From: Hymenobacter sp. 15J16-1T3B
GTDB lineage: Bacteria > Bacteroidota > Bacteroidia > Cytophagales > Hymenobacteraceae
Assembly (NCBI RefSeq): GCF_020711235.1
Contig: NZ_JAJFAV010000011.1
Location: 1-64,000, forward strand
Direction: 5' to 3'
Length of the DNA stretch: 64,000 nt
Below the pieces are notes generated by a model. The model ran no database searches, was not told the DNA's origin, and saw only the letters and a list, made by a program, of their open reading frames with translations. Each line of letters begins with the position of its first letter. Position 1 is the first letter of the stretch. Both the position numbers and the translations under genes were made by a program. This document shows positions 43,940 to 51,764 of the stretch, piece after piece.

Positions 43940-44175
43940 ATACAACGCAGTCGGCGTTGCGAAACTTGTAGTAGAACATCCGGTAACCTGATTACCGGAC
44001 TGGGTTCGACAGCTGACCAGCACTCGGAGGCGACGTCCGATGGCCAGTGGTTGGGGAGGTTCGATTCCTTCATCTACAACTTGGGTGGATCGTGTGAGGA
44101 GGGAAATACCGGGACGTATCTGGGTGGGTGCGTCCTTCAATAGAGGCGGCATCTGGGTGGGTGCCGCCTTTTTTG
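43940..44175 (+). ncRNA. Candidate structured non-coding RNA with tRNA-like fold and twin-loop hairpins
   Basis: About 235 bases from just after the -7 element to a T-tract. Helices I can pair by eye: CAACGC/GCGTTG (43943-43959); an outer stem TTGTAG..GAA with TTC..CTACAA (43966-43976 with 44069-44079) enclosing an 8-bp hairpin TCCGGTAA/TTACCGGA (43979-43999), a CTGACCA/TGGCCAG stem capped by TCGGA/TCCGA (44013-44047) and a T-arm-like GGAGG-TTCGATT-CCTTC (44055-44071). Then two hairpins with different stems, GGACGT/GCGTCC (44112-44135) and GGCGGC/GCCGCC (44145-44168), but the same 12-base loop ATCTGGGTGGGT. The second is followed by six T's. No open frame with domains overlaps. Ends are estimates; function unknown. 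Confidence 0.6.
44145..44174 (+). terminator. Intrinsic terminator of the candidate RNA
   Basis: GGCGGC/GCCGCC stem with a 12-base loop (ATCTGGGTGGGT) directly followed by six T's. Confidence 0.8.
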
Positions 44176-44351
44176 TGTCCTTTTGCCAGCAAGTTGGCAA
44201 TTTTAAGGACGTCCGCAACCAAAAATGATAATGGGGCACAAGCAGCAGCATTTCGGTAATGACGCTGAAAGCCGGCCTTCGTTGCCTAGGTTGATATTAA
44301 AATACCTATAAGACTATCAATTTAGCAGTAAGTACTTCCTACTGACGCCAA

Positions 44352-44386
44352 TAAAAAAATTGAGCACCCCAACTTGAGGTGCTCAA
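44352..44386 (-). terminator. Intrinsic terminator of the isoaspartyl peptidase gene
   Basis: TTGAGCACC pairs with GGTGCTCAA around a 9-base loop; on the minus strand it runs into a seven-T tract, 31 bases after the stop codon. Confidence 0.9.
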
Positions 44387-44416
44387 ATGACGGAATTGTT
44401 ACCGCGGCAGCCCGGC

Positions 44417-45526
44417 TCATTTATAGATCAGCACTTGCGTTTGGCCGTCGGCTTTGATGTAACCGCGGTACATGCCTTCGCTGTTGAAAGGCATCGTAAA
44501 GTTGCCTTGGCGGTCCAGCCCGATGAGGCCGCCGTCGCCGCCTAGTTTGGCTACTTTGTCCAGGGTTGCCTGCGCCGCCGCGGCCAGCGGCGCGTGGCCG
44601 TACTCCATGCGGGCGGCGATGTCACGGGCCACGGTACTGCGGATGAAATACTCCCCCCAGCCGGTGCAGGAAACGGCGCAGGTTTGGTTGTCGGCATAGG
44701 TGCCCGCGCCTATAATGGGCGCGTCGCCCACGCGGCCGTAGCGCTTGTTGGTCATGCCGCCGGTGCTAGTGGCGGCGGCGAGGTTGCCGTACTGGTCGAG
44801 GGCCACGGCGCCGACGGTGCCGTACTTCCGGCCTTCGGTAAAAATGGGCGGCTCGGCGTAGCTGCCAGGCTTACCGGCCTTTAGCTTCACTTTGCTTTTG
44901 GCCGGCGCGGGCGCGGCCGGCTTCTGGGTAGGCGTGTTCAACTGGTCGGGCACTGCGCCTTTCTCTGCGGCCAAGGCTTTTTGCAGCTGCTGGTAGCGGG
45001 CCTCGGTGCGGAAGTAGCTAGGATCCACGAGGTCCAGGCCCTTCTCGCGGGCAAACTGCTCGGCCCCAGGGCCCATCAGCATCACGTGTTCCGACTTTTC
45101 CATTACGGTCCGCGCCGCCGTAATGGGGTTGCGCACCACCGTGATGCCGGCCACGGCCCCAGCCTTTAGTGTCTGGCCGTCCATAATGGCGGCATCCAGC
45201 TCATTGCGGCCGTCGTGGGTGAACACGGCGCCCTTGCCGGCATTGAACAACGGGGAATCTTCCATAAACCGCACCGTCGCCTCGACGGCGTCGAGGGAGG
45301 TACCGCCTCGTTTGAGCACGGCATACCCGGTTTGCAGGGCTTGGTTGAGGGCTTCGGTGTAGGCCTTTTCCTTCTCGGGGGTCATGTTTTGGCGCGTGAT
45401 GGTGCCCGCCCCCCCGTGAATGACCAAAGTAATGCGCGACGGATCGGGCGCGGCAGAGGTTTGGGCGGCGGCCGGCAAAACGGGGGCGAGCAGGACGGCA
45501 CCCAGCAGCAGGAGCTTGTGGAGCAT
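44417..45526 (-). CDS. Isoaspartyl peptidase/L-asparaginase (Ntn hydrolase)
   Basis: 369 residues with a signal peptide (MLHKLLLLGAVLLAPVLPAA, cleavage likely after AQ), so periplasmic. Opening ITLVIHGGAGTITRQNM is the family signature. The precursor self-cleaves before the nucleophile Thr in GRKYGTVGAVALDQYGNLAA; GRVGDAPIIGAGTYAD and CTGWGEYFIR line the active site. It removes beta-aspartyl residues from peptides and can hydrolyse asparagine. A Lys/Ala/Pro-rich linker (about 225-250, APAPAKSKVKLKAGKPGSYA) precedes the cleavage site, where the chain is normally disordered. I start at the ATG before the signal peptide. The dsbD-like gene lies 102 bases upstream. Confidence 0.94.
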   Translation of the reverse strand: MLHKLLLLGAVLLAPVLPAAAQTSAAPDPSRITLVIHGGAGTITRQNMTPEKEKAYTEALNQALQTGYAVLKRGGTSLDAVEATVRFMEDSPLFNAGKGAVFTHDGRNELDAAIMDGQTLKAGAVAGITVVRNPITAARTVMEKSEHVMLMGPGAEQFAREKGLDLVDPSYFRTEARYQQLQKALAAEKGAVPDQLNTPTQKPAAPAPAKSKVKLKAGKPGSYAEPPIFTEGRKYGTVGAVALDQYGNLAAATSTGGMTNKRYGRVGDAPIIGAGTYADNQTCAVSCTGWGEYFIRSTVARDIAARMEYGHAPLAAAAQATLDKVAKLGGDGGLIGLDRQGNFTMPFNSEGMYRGYIKADGQTQVLIYK

Positions 45527-45628
45527 GGCGAAACGAAAAAGGTCCGCCCCGCCGACCGGGCAAACCGGAGGCGGGGCGGGCAAAAGATAACAGGAAAGCC
45601 CCAGAAGCCGGGAGCCCAGCGCCCAGGC

Positions 45629-47848
45629 TTAGCGGTTGGCCACGGCCTGGTGCTGCCGACGGTAATTGGCCAAGCCCGCGTCGAGAAACTTCACGAAGCT
45701 GGCGACGTCGGGCTCGTAGGCCACGGGCGGCGTCAGCACGTGGGCCAGGTCGGCGGGGGCGCTGGGGTCGAGCAGCACGTAGTAGGGCTGGGCGTTGACG
45801 TTGAAGCCGGCCAGCTGCAAGTCGGCGTTTTTCTTGCCGAGCGTGGTTTTCTGCTTGCCGTCGTACTTGGAGGTGTACCACTCCGGCCGGGGCAGTTCGG
45901 CTTTGTCGTCGACGTACAGGGCTACCACCACGAAATTGTCGCGCAGGCGCTGCAGTACCTGCGGGTCGCTCCACACGGTGGCCTCCATCTTCCGGCAGTT
46001 CACGCAAGCGTGGCCGGTGAAGTCGATGAACAGGGGCTTGTTCTGGGCCTGGGCGCAGCGCTGGGCCTGGGCCAAATCAAAGTATCCGGGTAGGCCGTGC
46101 GGCAGTTCCAGGAAGTCGGCGTAGCGGGCCGGCTCGCAGGCGGTGGGCAGGGCAGCAGTAGCAGCGACGGGCGCAGCCGGGGCCGCCAGAGTGAAGTCCT
46201 GGCGCGTCTGGGGCGGCAAGTAGCCGGCCAGCAGCGGCAGCGGCGCCCCGAATAATCCGGGCACCAGGTAGGTCATGAAGCCGAAAGCCAGCACGGCCAT
46301 CAGCAGGCGCCCCACGCTTAGGTGGGTCAGGTCGGAGTCGTGGGACAGGCGGAACAAGCCCAGCAGGTACAGCCCCAGCAGGCCGGATAAGGCAATCCAG
46401 AGCACGAGGTACAGGTCGCGGGGGAGCAGGTGCCAGTGGTAGGCCAGGTCGGCCATGCTCAGGAATTTCAGGGCCAGCATCAGCTCCACGAAGCCTAGCA
46501 CCACCTTCACCGTGTTCAGCCAGCCGCCCGAGCTGGGCAGGCCTTTCAGCCACGTCGGGAACAGGGCAAACAGCATGAACGGCAGCGCGAAGGCCAGGGA
46601 GAAGCCTAGCATGCCCACCACCGGCTGCACCCGTTCGCCTTGGGCCGCCATGGTGAGAATGGACGCCACGATGGGCCCGGTGCAGCTGAACGACACCACC
46701 ACCAGCGTCAGGGCCATGAAGAACACACCGGCCCAGCCGCCGCGGTCGGCCTGCGCGTCGATTTTGTTGACCACGCCGTGGGGCAGCGTTATTTCGAACA
46801 AGCCCAGGAAGGACAGTCCGAACACCACGAACACCACGAAGAAAATCAGGTTGGGCAGCCAGTGCGTGCTGATGAGGTTCAGCCCGTCGGCGCCGAGCAG
46901 CACGGTGGTCAGCAGGCCCACCACTACGTAAATGAAAATGATGGAGAAGCCGTAGAACAGCGCCTTCAGAATGCCCTGCTGCCGGCTGGCCGAACCCTTG
47001 GTGAAGATGGACACCGTCATCGGAATCAGCGGGAACACGCAGGGCGTGAGCAGCGCGCCCAAGCCCGAGATAAACGCAAGCAGGGCAAAGCCCCAAAGGC
47101 TTCCGCCGCTGGTCGGCACCGCCGCCGCGGCGGCCGGCGGTGCGGGCTGGTCGACTACCACCGGTGCCGCCTCGGCCACTGCCGCCGTCGAATCGGTTGA
47201 ATTGGTCGTCGCGGCCGCGGGAGCCGCCGCCACGGCCGTCGTTTCAGGCTGCGCGGTGGCCGGGGCGGCAGTCATGGCGGGGGCGGCGGTAGCCACGGGG
47301 GCGGCCGTGGTAGCCGCAGGCGCACCCGGAGCCGCGGCAATTGCTTTGGCCGGGGCCGCCTTGCCACTCACCGTTACCGGGCCGAAGCTCAGCGCGTCCT
47401 CGCCCGGGATGCAGCGGCCGTCCACGTCGGTGCAGGTCTGGTATTCCACCGTGGCCTTGACGGTCAGCGGGCCGGGCTGCAGCACGCGGATGCGCTGGCG
47501 GATCTGGCCGGTGGTTTCGAAGTAACTAATGTCGCCCTTGAAGACGGTGTCGTACTTTTTCTTGGTGCCCACCGATTTGGGCGCGCCAACGACCTCGTAG
47601 GCCGGACTTTTGGCCCAGGTGAAGGCAAAGACCGTGGGGCCGAGGTCGGGGTCGAAGTCGGTGGCGTAGAGGTGCCAGGTCGGGTCGATGCGGGCATTGA
47701 CAATGAGCTCCACCTCGTCGCCGACGTTGGCGGTGGCGGGGCTGACGGTGGTACTCAGCTTGGTGGGCGTGAGCACCTGGGCAGTAGCGGGCCCGCCCAC
47801 CAGCAGCGGTAGGACCAAGCTCAGCCACAAGACGATTCGCAAAAACAT
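45629..47848 (-). CDS. dsbD: Thiol:disulfide interchange protein DsbD
   Basis: 739 residues in the DsbD order: signal peptide, periplasmic alpha-type domain (ARIDPTWHLYATDFDPDLGP; a CTDVDGRC pair near 139-146), an Ala/Pro/Thr-rich linker (about 165-245), a membrane domain of about eight segments with redox cysteines in LLTPCVFPLIPM and VSFSCTGPIVASIL, and a C-terminal thioredoxin-like domain with CVNC in FIDFTGHACVNCRKMEA. It carries electrons from cytoplasmic thioredoxin to periplasmic proteins; trxA is also in this window. The minus-strand TAACTTTG 29 bases upstream is a likely -7 element. Confidence 0.94.
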   Translation of the reverse strand: MFLRIVLWLSLVLPLLVGGPATAQVLTPTKLSTTVSPATANVGDEVELIVNARIDPTWHLYATDFDPDLGPTVFAFTWAKSPAYEVVGAPKSVGTKKKYDTVFKGDISYFETTGQIRQRIRVLQPGPLTVKATVEYQTCTDVDGRCIPGEDALSFGPVTVSGKAAPAKAIAAAPGAPAATTAAPVATAAPAMTAAPATAQPETTAVAAAPAAATTNSTDSTAAVAEAAPVVVDQPAPPAAAAAVPTSGGSLWGFALLAFISGLGALLTPCVFPLIPMTVSIFTKGSASRQQGILKALFYGFSIIFIYVVVGLLTTVLLGADGLNLISTHWLPNLIFFVVFVVFGLSFLGLFEITLPHGVVNKIDAQADRGGWAGVFFMALTLVVVSFSCTGPIVASILTMAAQGERVQPVVGMLGFSLAFALPFMLFALFPTWLKGLPSSGGWLNTVKVVLGFVELMLALKFLSMADLAYHWHLLPRDLYLVLWIALSGLLGLYLLGLFRLSHDSDLTHLSVGRLLMAVLAFGFMTYLVPGLFGAPLPLLAGYLPPQTRQDFTLAAPAAPVAATAALPTACEPARYADFLELPHGLPGYFDLAQAQRCAQAQNKPLFIDFTGHACVNCRKMEATVWSDPQVLQRLRDNFVVVALYVDDKAELPRPEWYTSKYDGKQKTTLGKKNADLQLAGFNVNAQPYYVLLDPSAPADLAHVLTPPVAYEPDVASFVKFLDAGLANYRRQHQAVANR

Positions 47849-47876
47849 AGGGAATTCGGAATTTCCGCAGAAGAAA

Positions 47877-47884
47877 CAAAGTTA
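47877..47884 (-). promoter_or_regulatory. Predicted -7 element of dsbD
   Basis: TAACTTTG on the minus strand, an exact TAnnTTTG match 29 bases before the dsbD start. A divergent -7 element lies about 60 bases away. Confidence 0.6.
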
Positions 47885-47943
47885 CGCTAACCGTTGCATC
47901 CCGCCCCCGGACACCTTGTCCGAACCGCTTAGGTGGATTCTCG

Positions 47944-47951
47944 TACTTTTG
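47944..47951 (+). promoter_or_regulatory. Predicted -7 element of the CNNM/CBS gene
   Basis: TACTTTTG, exact TAnnTTTG match, 45 bases before the start codon of the CNNM/CBS gene and divergent from the dsbD promoter. Confidence 0.62.
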
Positions 47952-47996
47952 TAGCATACAGCGACGGACCCGCGGGTGCCGGCCGCCGCTGACTAT

Positions 47997-49358
47997 ATGG
48001 GCTTAAACATACTTTGGACGCTTCTGTTGGTGGCCGCGAACGGTTTTTTCGTTGCTGCCGAATTTGCCTTAGTCAAGGTTCGAACGTCTCAACTAGAACT
48101 GCGGGCGCAAGAGGGCAACCGCTGGGCCAAGCTCACGCTGGGTCTCGTCCACAAGCTGGACGCCTATTTATCGGCCACGCAGTTGGGCATCACGCTGGCC
48201 TCGCTGGCCCTGGGCTGGGTGGGCGAAGAAGTCATGGCCGAGCTGGTCCTGACCGTGCTGCCTTACCTCGGCGTGGAACACGTGCTGGCCAAGTTTGACA
48301 TCGTCCTCAACGAGGCGCTGGCCCACCGCATTGCCATTCCGATTTCGTTTGCCCTGATTACCATTATGCACATCGTGCTGGGCGAGCTGGTGCCCAAGTC
48401 GCTGGCCATTCAGCGGTCGGAGGCCGTGAGTATGGTCGTGTCGGGGCCGCTGAAGGTGTTCTACAAGGTCTTCTCCCCCATCATTGGGCTAATGAACCTG
48501 CTGAGCAACGCCATCCTGCGCCTGTTCGGTATTCAGCCGGCTTCGGAGCACGAGGTGCACACGGCCGAGGAACTGCGCCTGCTCATCGACCAGAGCAAGC
48601 AAAGCGGCGAAATTCAGGAGTCGCAGCACGAGCTGATCGAAAACGTGTTTCAGTTCAACGACCGGATGGTCAAGCAAATCATGGTGCCGCGCACCCGGAT
48701 TTCGGCCATCGACGTGAGCTGCTCAGAAGAGGAAATTGTGGAAGCGGCCTTCAACGAGGGCTTCTCGCGCATTCCCGTCTACGAAAGCAACATCGACAAC
48801 ATCGTGGGCATTCTGTACGTGAAGGACCTCTTCGCCCTGATTCGGCGGGGCGACCCAATCAACATTGCTCAGATCATGCGCCCGGCCTTCTTCGTACCCG
48901 AAACCAAGAAGATCAACCGCCTGCTGCGTCAGTTCCAGCGCAAGCACCTGCACATGGCCATCGTGTCCGACGAATTCGGCGGCGTGTCGGGCATTGTCAC
49001 CATCGAGGACATCATGGAGGAGCTGGTGGGCGAAATCCAGGACGAGTACGACAACGAGGTGCCGGTGGTGGAAAAGGTATCGGAGCTGGAGTACCGCGTG
49101 GCCGCCTCCACCGCCATTCCCGACGCCAACGAGTTTCTGCCCTTCCCCCTGCCCGAAGGCGACGACTACGAAACCGTGGGCGGCTTGGTCAACGTGATTT
49201 ACGGCACCATTCCCGAAATCGGCGACCTGGCCGTGTTCGAGAACTACGAATTTCGCATCCTGAACCGCTCGCGCCGGGCCGTAGAGCTGGTGCAGCTGCG
49301 CGTGCTGGAGCCCGCCGAGCGCGAGGCCGCCGGCGAGCTGCCCGACCTGGAAGAGTAA
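47997..49358 (+). CDS. CNNM/CBS/CorC-HlyC domain membrane protein (hemolysin-family type)
   Basis: 453 residues. N-terminal DUF21/CNNM domain with several membrane helices (ILWTLLLVAANGFFVAAEFA, LGITLASLALGWVGEEVMAE, ALITIMHIVLGELVPKSLAI) to about 185; two CBS domains (VPRTRISAIDVSC, IPVYESNIDNIVGILYVKDL, and HMAIVSDEFGGVSGIVTIED, about 205-335); and a C-terminal CorC/HlyC domain (YETVGGLVNVIYGTIPEIGD). Usually named hemolysin or TlyC, but relatives are magnesium or cation transport proteins, which is the better guess. It also resembles gliding protein GldE, but no gliding genes are near. ATG MGLNILWTLLL chosen. Confidence 0.92.
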   Translation: MGLNILWTLLLVAANGFFVAAEFALVKVRTSQLELRAQEGNRWAKLTLGLVHKLDAYLSATQLGITLASLALGWVGEEVMAELVLTVLPYLGVEHVLAKFDIVLNEALAHRIAIPISFALITIMHIVLGELVPKSLAIQRSEAVSMVVSGPLKVFYKVFSPIIGLMNLLSNAILRLFGIQPASEHEVHTAEELRLLIDQSKQSGEIQESQHELIENVFQFNDRMVKQIMVPRTRISAIDVSCSEEEIVEAAFNEGFSRIPVYESNIDNIVGILYVKDLFALIRRGDPINIAQIMRPAFFVPETKKINRLLRQFQRKHLHMAIVSDEFGGVSGIVTIEDIMEELVGEIQDEYDNEVPVVEKVSELEYRVAASTAIPDANEFLPFPLPEGDDYETVGGLVNVIYGTIPEIGDLAVFENYEFRILNRSRRAVELVQLRVLEPAEREAAGELPDLEE

Positions 49359-49380
49359 CCCGGGAATGGTCCGAAACAAC

Positions 49381-49416
49381 AAACGCCCGCTTTAGCCTAG
49401 GCTAAAGCGGGCGTTT
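49381..49416. terminator. Perfect 18-bp palindrome between convergent genes
   Basis: AAACGCCCGCTTTAGCCT is exactly self-complementary with the next 18 bases (centre CCTAGG, no loop). It lies between the convergent CNNM/CBS and TM2 genes. The outer A and T triplets (with one more T) give a short tail each way, so it may end both transcripts. Confidence 0.82.
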
Positions 49417-49433
49417 TGCTTGTTGGCAAGGCG

Positions 49434-50075
49434 TTACTCCTTGTTCTTTTTGTTGTTGCCCATGTCCTCGAAGGTCTTGGCGTACTCGCCGTTCTTGGGC
49501 TTCAGGTCGCCGGTGATGATGAGCACCAAGTCGATGGTGGTCAGCACGGCCAGCACGAGGAAGGGAATAATCAGCCAGCTGGTCAGCAGCAGGGCGATGT
49601 AGAGCAACCCGCGGCCGGTGTAGCCGAGGTAGAAGCGGTGCACCCCGAAGATGCCCAGGAAGATTTCCAGCAGCAGGGCTGTCAGTTGGCTTTTGCCCTC
49701 GGCGGCCGGAGCCGCGGCCGCCTGGCGGCGCGCCTGCTTCACAGCCTGCCGGACCTCGCGGTGCAGGGCCTTGCGGGTGGCGGGCGCCACGGCGTTGGCG
49801 GCCCCTGGCACCGTCACCGGAGCGGCCGGGCGGCTAGGCGCGGCGGCCGGGCGTGCAGCGGGGGCAGCAGGGGCGGCAGAGGCCATGAGGTCGGCGGCCG
49901 GGGCGGCGGGGGCCGGCGGCGCTATTGCCTCCATAGTGGCCGGTGCGGGAGCCTCGACGGCTACGGCGTGATAAGCGGAAGGCGCGGGCGTAAAGGCGTA
50001 CTGCGCACGGCTGCACGAGGCGAAGGTGGCTACGGCCAGTAGCAAAGCGGCCGTACGGGCGGAGAAGTGGTTCAT
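49434..50075 (-). CDS. TM2 domain lipoprotein-like protein
   Basis: 213 residues. A signal sequence with FASC at residue 21 suggests lipid attachment. A long Ala/Pro-rich region (about 30-120) leads to a TM2 domain: KSQLTALLLEIFLGIFGVHR, FYLGYTGRGLLYIALLLTSW, LVLAVLTTIDLVLIITGD, that is two membrane helices with the typical G-x-HRFYLG turn. A Lys-rich tail ends the protein (MGNNKKNKE). Possession of both a lipobox and membrane helices is unusual; the N-terminal Cys may not be acylated. Function unknown. Confidence 0.86.
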   Translation of the reverse strand: MNHFSARTAALLLAVATFASCSRAQYAFTPAPSAYHAVAVEAPAPATMEAIAPPAPAAPAADLMASAAPAAPAARPAAAPSRPAAPVTVPGAANAVAPATRKALHREVRQAVKQARRQAAAAPAAEGKSQLTALLLEIFLGIFGVHRFYLGYTGRGLLYIALLLTSWLIIPFLVLAVLTTIDLVLIITGDLKPKNGEYAKTFEDMGNNKKNKE

Positions 50076-50143
50076 GCCCGAGAGAGTAGCGGCTCAGCGG
50101 AAAGGTTGTTTCGGCGCCCGATGATTTTGCCCCGTTGCCGGCC

Positions 50144-50668
50144 TTAGGCCGGGTTTTCGCGCAGCCAGCCGGCGTACATCACGTAGTTGTCGGCGGTGCG
50201 GGCAATGGTGTCGAGCTGGGCCTCGCTGACGGGTTTGACTTTTTTGGCGGGTACGCCGGCGTAGAGGTAACCCGGTTCGCAGTGGGTGTTTTCGAGCACC
50301 ACGGCCCCGGCCGCAATGATGCAGCCCCGGCCCACGACGGCGTGGTCCATCACGATGGCGCCCATGCCAATCAGCACGTCGTCGTCTACCGTGCAGCCGT
50401 GCACGATGGCCCGGTGCCCGATGCTCACCCGCGCCCCGATGGTGGTGGCGGCCCGCTCGTAGGTACAGTGAATGATGGCCCCGTCCTGAATGTTGGTCTT
50501 CTCCCCTATCCGGATGCGGTTCACGTCGCCGCGCACCACGGCGTTGAACCACACGGTGCAGTCCGGGCCAAGCACCACGTCGCCGATAAGGGTGGCGTTG
50601 TCGGCCACGTAGCAGTTGGGGCCGATTTCGGGCTGAACGCCGCGGACGGGCAGGATAAGCGCAGGCAT
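50144..50668 (-). CDS. Gamma-class carbonic anhydrase family protein
   Basis: 174 residues of left-handed beta-helix (hexapeptide) repeats: ADNATLIGDVVLGPDCTVWF, GDVNRIRIGEKTNIQDGAII, ARVSIGHRAIVHGCTVDDDV, IGMGAIVMDHAVVG. Zinc-binding histidines are the H in DGAIIHC and two in IGHRAIVHGC, matching gamma-CA/PaaY-type proteins that form trimers and bind a metal between subunits. It may be active as carbonic anhydrase or as a ferripyochelin-binding-type protein. Start is ATG MPALILPVRGVQPEIG; the upstream open frame is low-complexity. It is divergent from the AraC gene. Confidence 0.93.
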   Translation of the reverse strand: MPALILPVRGVQPEIGPNCYVADNATLIGDVVLGPDCTVWFNAVVRGDVNRIRIGEKTNIQDGAIIHCTYERAATTIGARVSIGHRAIVHGCTVDDDVLIGMGAIVMDHAVVGRGCIIAAGAVVLENTHCEPGYLYAGVPAKKVKPVSEAQLDTIARTADNYVMYAGWLRENPA

Positions 50669-50820
50669 AAGCGGATGGGAAAAAGGAAACGCGCCGGGGC
50701 GGCTTCCGGATGAGCGTACTTTTGCGGCGGCTGCGGCGGCTGGCGCGGCCGGACCATCCCGGTGTACCGGCCACAAATATGCGCCCCAACGGCCCGCGCC
50801 CGCGCTAACTCGCCCACCAA

Positions 50821-51693
50821 ATGCAACAAGTCCCGGTTTATTCGCTGGAGTCCGACGCCGTCGTTGGCAACGCCCAGTTCCGGCTGTACCACTACGAGGG
50901 CACGCTGCCGAACCAAGCGGAATTGCTGGTACCGCACCGCAAAGACCACTACCTGATTGTGTTTATCCGGCGCGCGGGCACCCGCCAATGGGTCGATATG
51001 ACGCCGTACGTGCTCCAAGACAACACCGTCTATTTCACCAATCCCAGCCAGGTTATCGTCAAGGAGGAATTCAAGCAGCTCTGGAGCACGGGCCTGGCGT
51101 TTACCGACGAGTTTCTCGCCTGGCAGGAAAACGCGGCCTTGGGCCAGCTGCCGCTGCTGCTGAATCCGCACAACGGCTTCGAGCTGCTGCTCACGCCCGC
51201 GGATGTGGCCTTCGTCGAGGAAAGCCTTGCCCGCATTGCGGCGGAATACCGTACGCCCGGCGAATGGCAGCAGCGCCTGCTGGCGGCCCACGTCACGGTG
51301 CTGCTCACCTACCTGAGCCGCCTCTACGCCCAGCAGTTTCCGGCGCAGCCGGTGTCGGCCGACCAAGCGCTGCTGAAGGCGTTTCAGGCGAAAATCAACG
51401 AGTGCTTTCGGGAGCGGCACGAAGTCGGCGACTACGCCGCGCTGCTGCACGTGTCGGCCGGACACCTGAGCGAAGTGGTGAAACGGCAGAGCGGCCGCCC
51501 GGCCATCAAGCACATCCACGCGCGGCTGGTCTTGGAAACCCGGCGCCTGCTCGTGCACACTTCCAACTCGCTTAAGGAAATTGCCTTCGACCTGGGCTTT
51601 TCGGATGCCTCCTACTTCACGCGCTTTTTCAAGCGCGAAACCGGCGCCACGCCCGCCGAGTACCGCGACCAGGTGCGGAAAATGTACCAGTAA
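50821..51693 (+). CDS. AraC family transcriptional regulator
   Basis: 290 residues. N-terminal cupin-like ligand-binding region (YHYEGTLPNQAELLVPHRKD, FTDEFLAWQENAALGQLPLL) and a C-terminal double helix-turn-helix of the AraC type (HVSAGHLSEVVKRQSGRPAI, LKEIAFDLGFSDASYFTRFF, KRETGATPAEYR). It should bind DNA as a dimer and respond to a small molecule. The SDR gene starts 71 bases downstream, so it is a likely target or partner. The divergent gamma-CA gene shares the intergenic region. Start ATG is clear; its own promoter is not certain. Confidence 0.93.
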   Translation: MQQVPVYSLESDAVVGNAQFRLYHYEGTLPNQAELLVPHRKDHYLIVFIRRAGTRQWVDMTPYVLQDNTVYFTNPSQVIVKEEFKQLWSTGLAFTDEFLAWQENAALGQLPLLLNPHNGFELLLTPADVAFVEESLARIAAEYRTPGEWQQRLLAAHVTVLLTYLSRLYAQQFPAQPVSADQALLKAFQAKINECFRERHEVGDYAALLHVSAGHLSEVVKRQSGRPAIKHIHARLVLETRRLLVHTSNSLKEIAFDLGFSDASYFTRFFKRETGATPAEYRDQVRKMYQ

Positions 51694-51732
51694 TGCCGCC
51701 GAATGTGTAAGCCCTGGACGGCGGGGCAGCTC

Positions 51733-51740
51733 TAGGTTTG
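51733..51740 (+). promoter_or_regulatory. Predicted -7 element of the SDR gene
   Basis: TAGGTTTG, exact TAnnTTTG match 24 bases before the SDR start codon, implying a separate promoter from the AraC gene. Confidence 0.6.
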
Positions 51741-51764
51741 CAGGGTCATTTACACCCCTCCTCC

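Noticed and set aside
43966-44079. A normal tRNA gene or tmRNA
   Set aside because: The acceptor positions adjoining the T-arm do not pair, the middle loop lacks T33, the first arm is too long for a D-arm, and no Ala-Ala-ending tag frame is present for tmRNA.
47997-49358. Gliding-motility gene gldE
   Set aside because: The domain layout is similar, but no other gld genes are near and the N-terminus fits the general CNNM/CBS family equally well.
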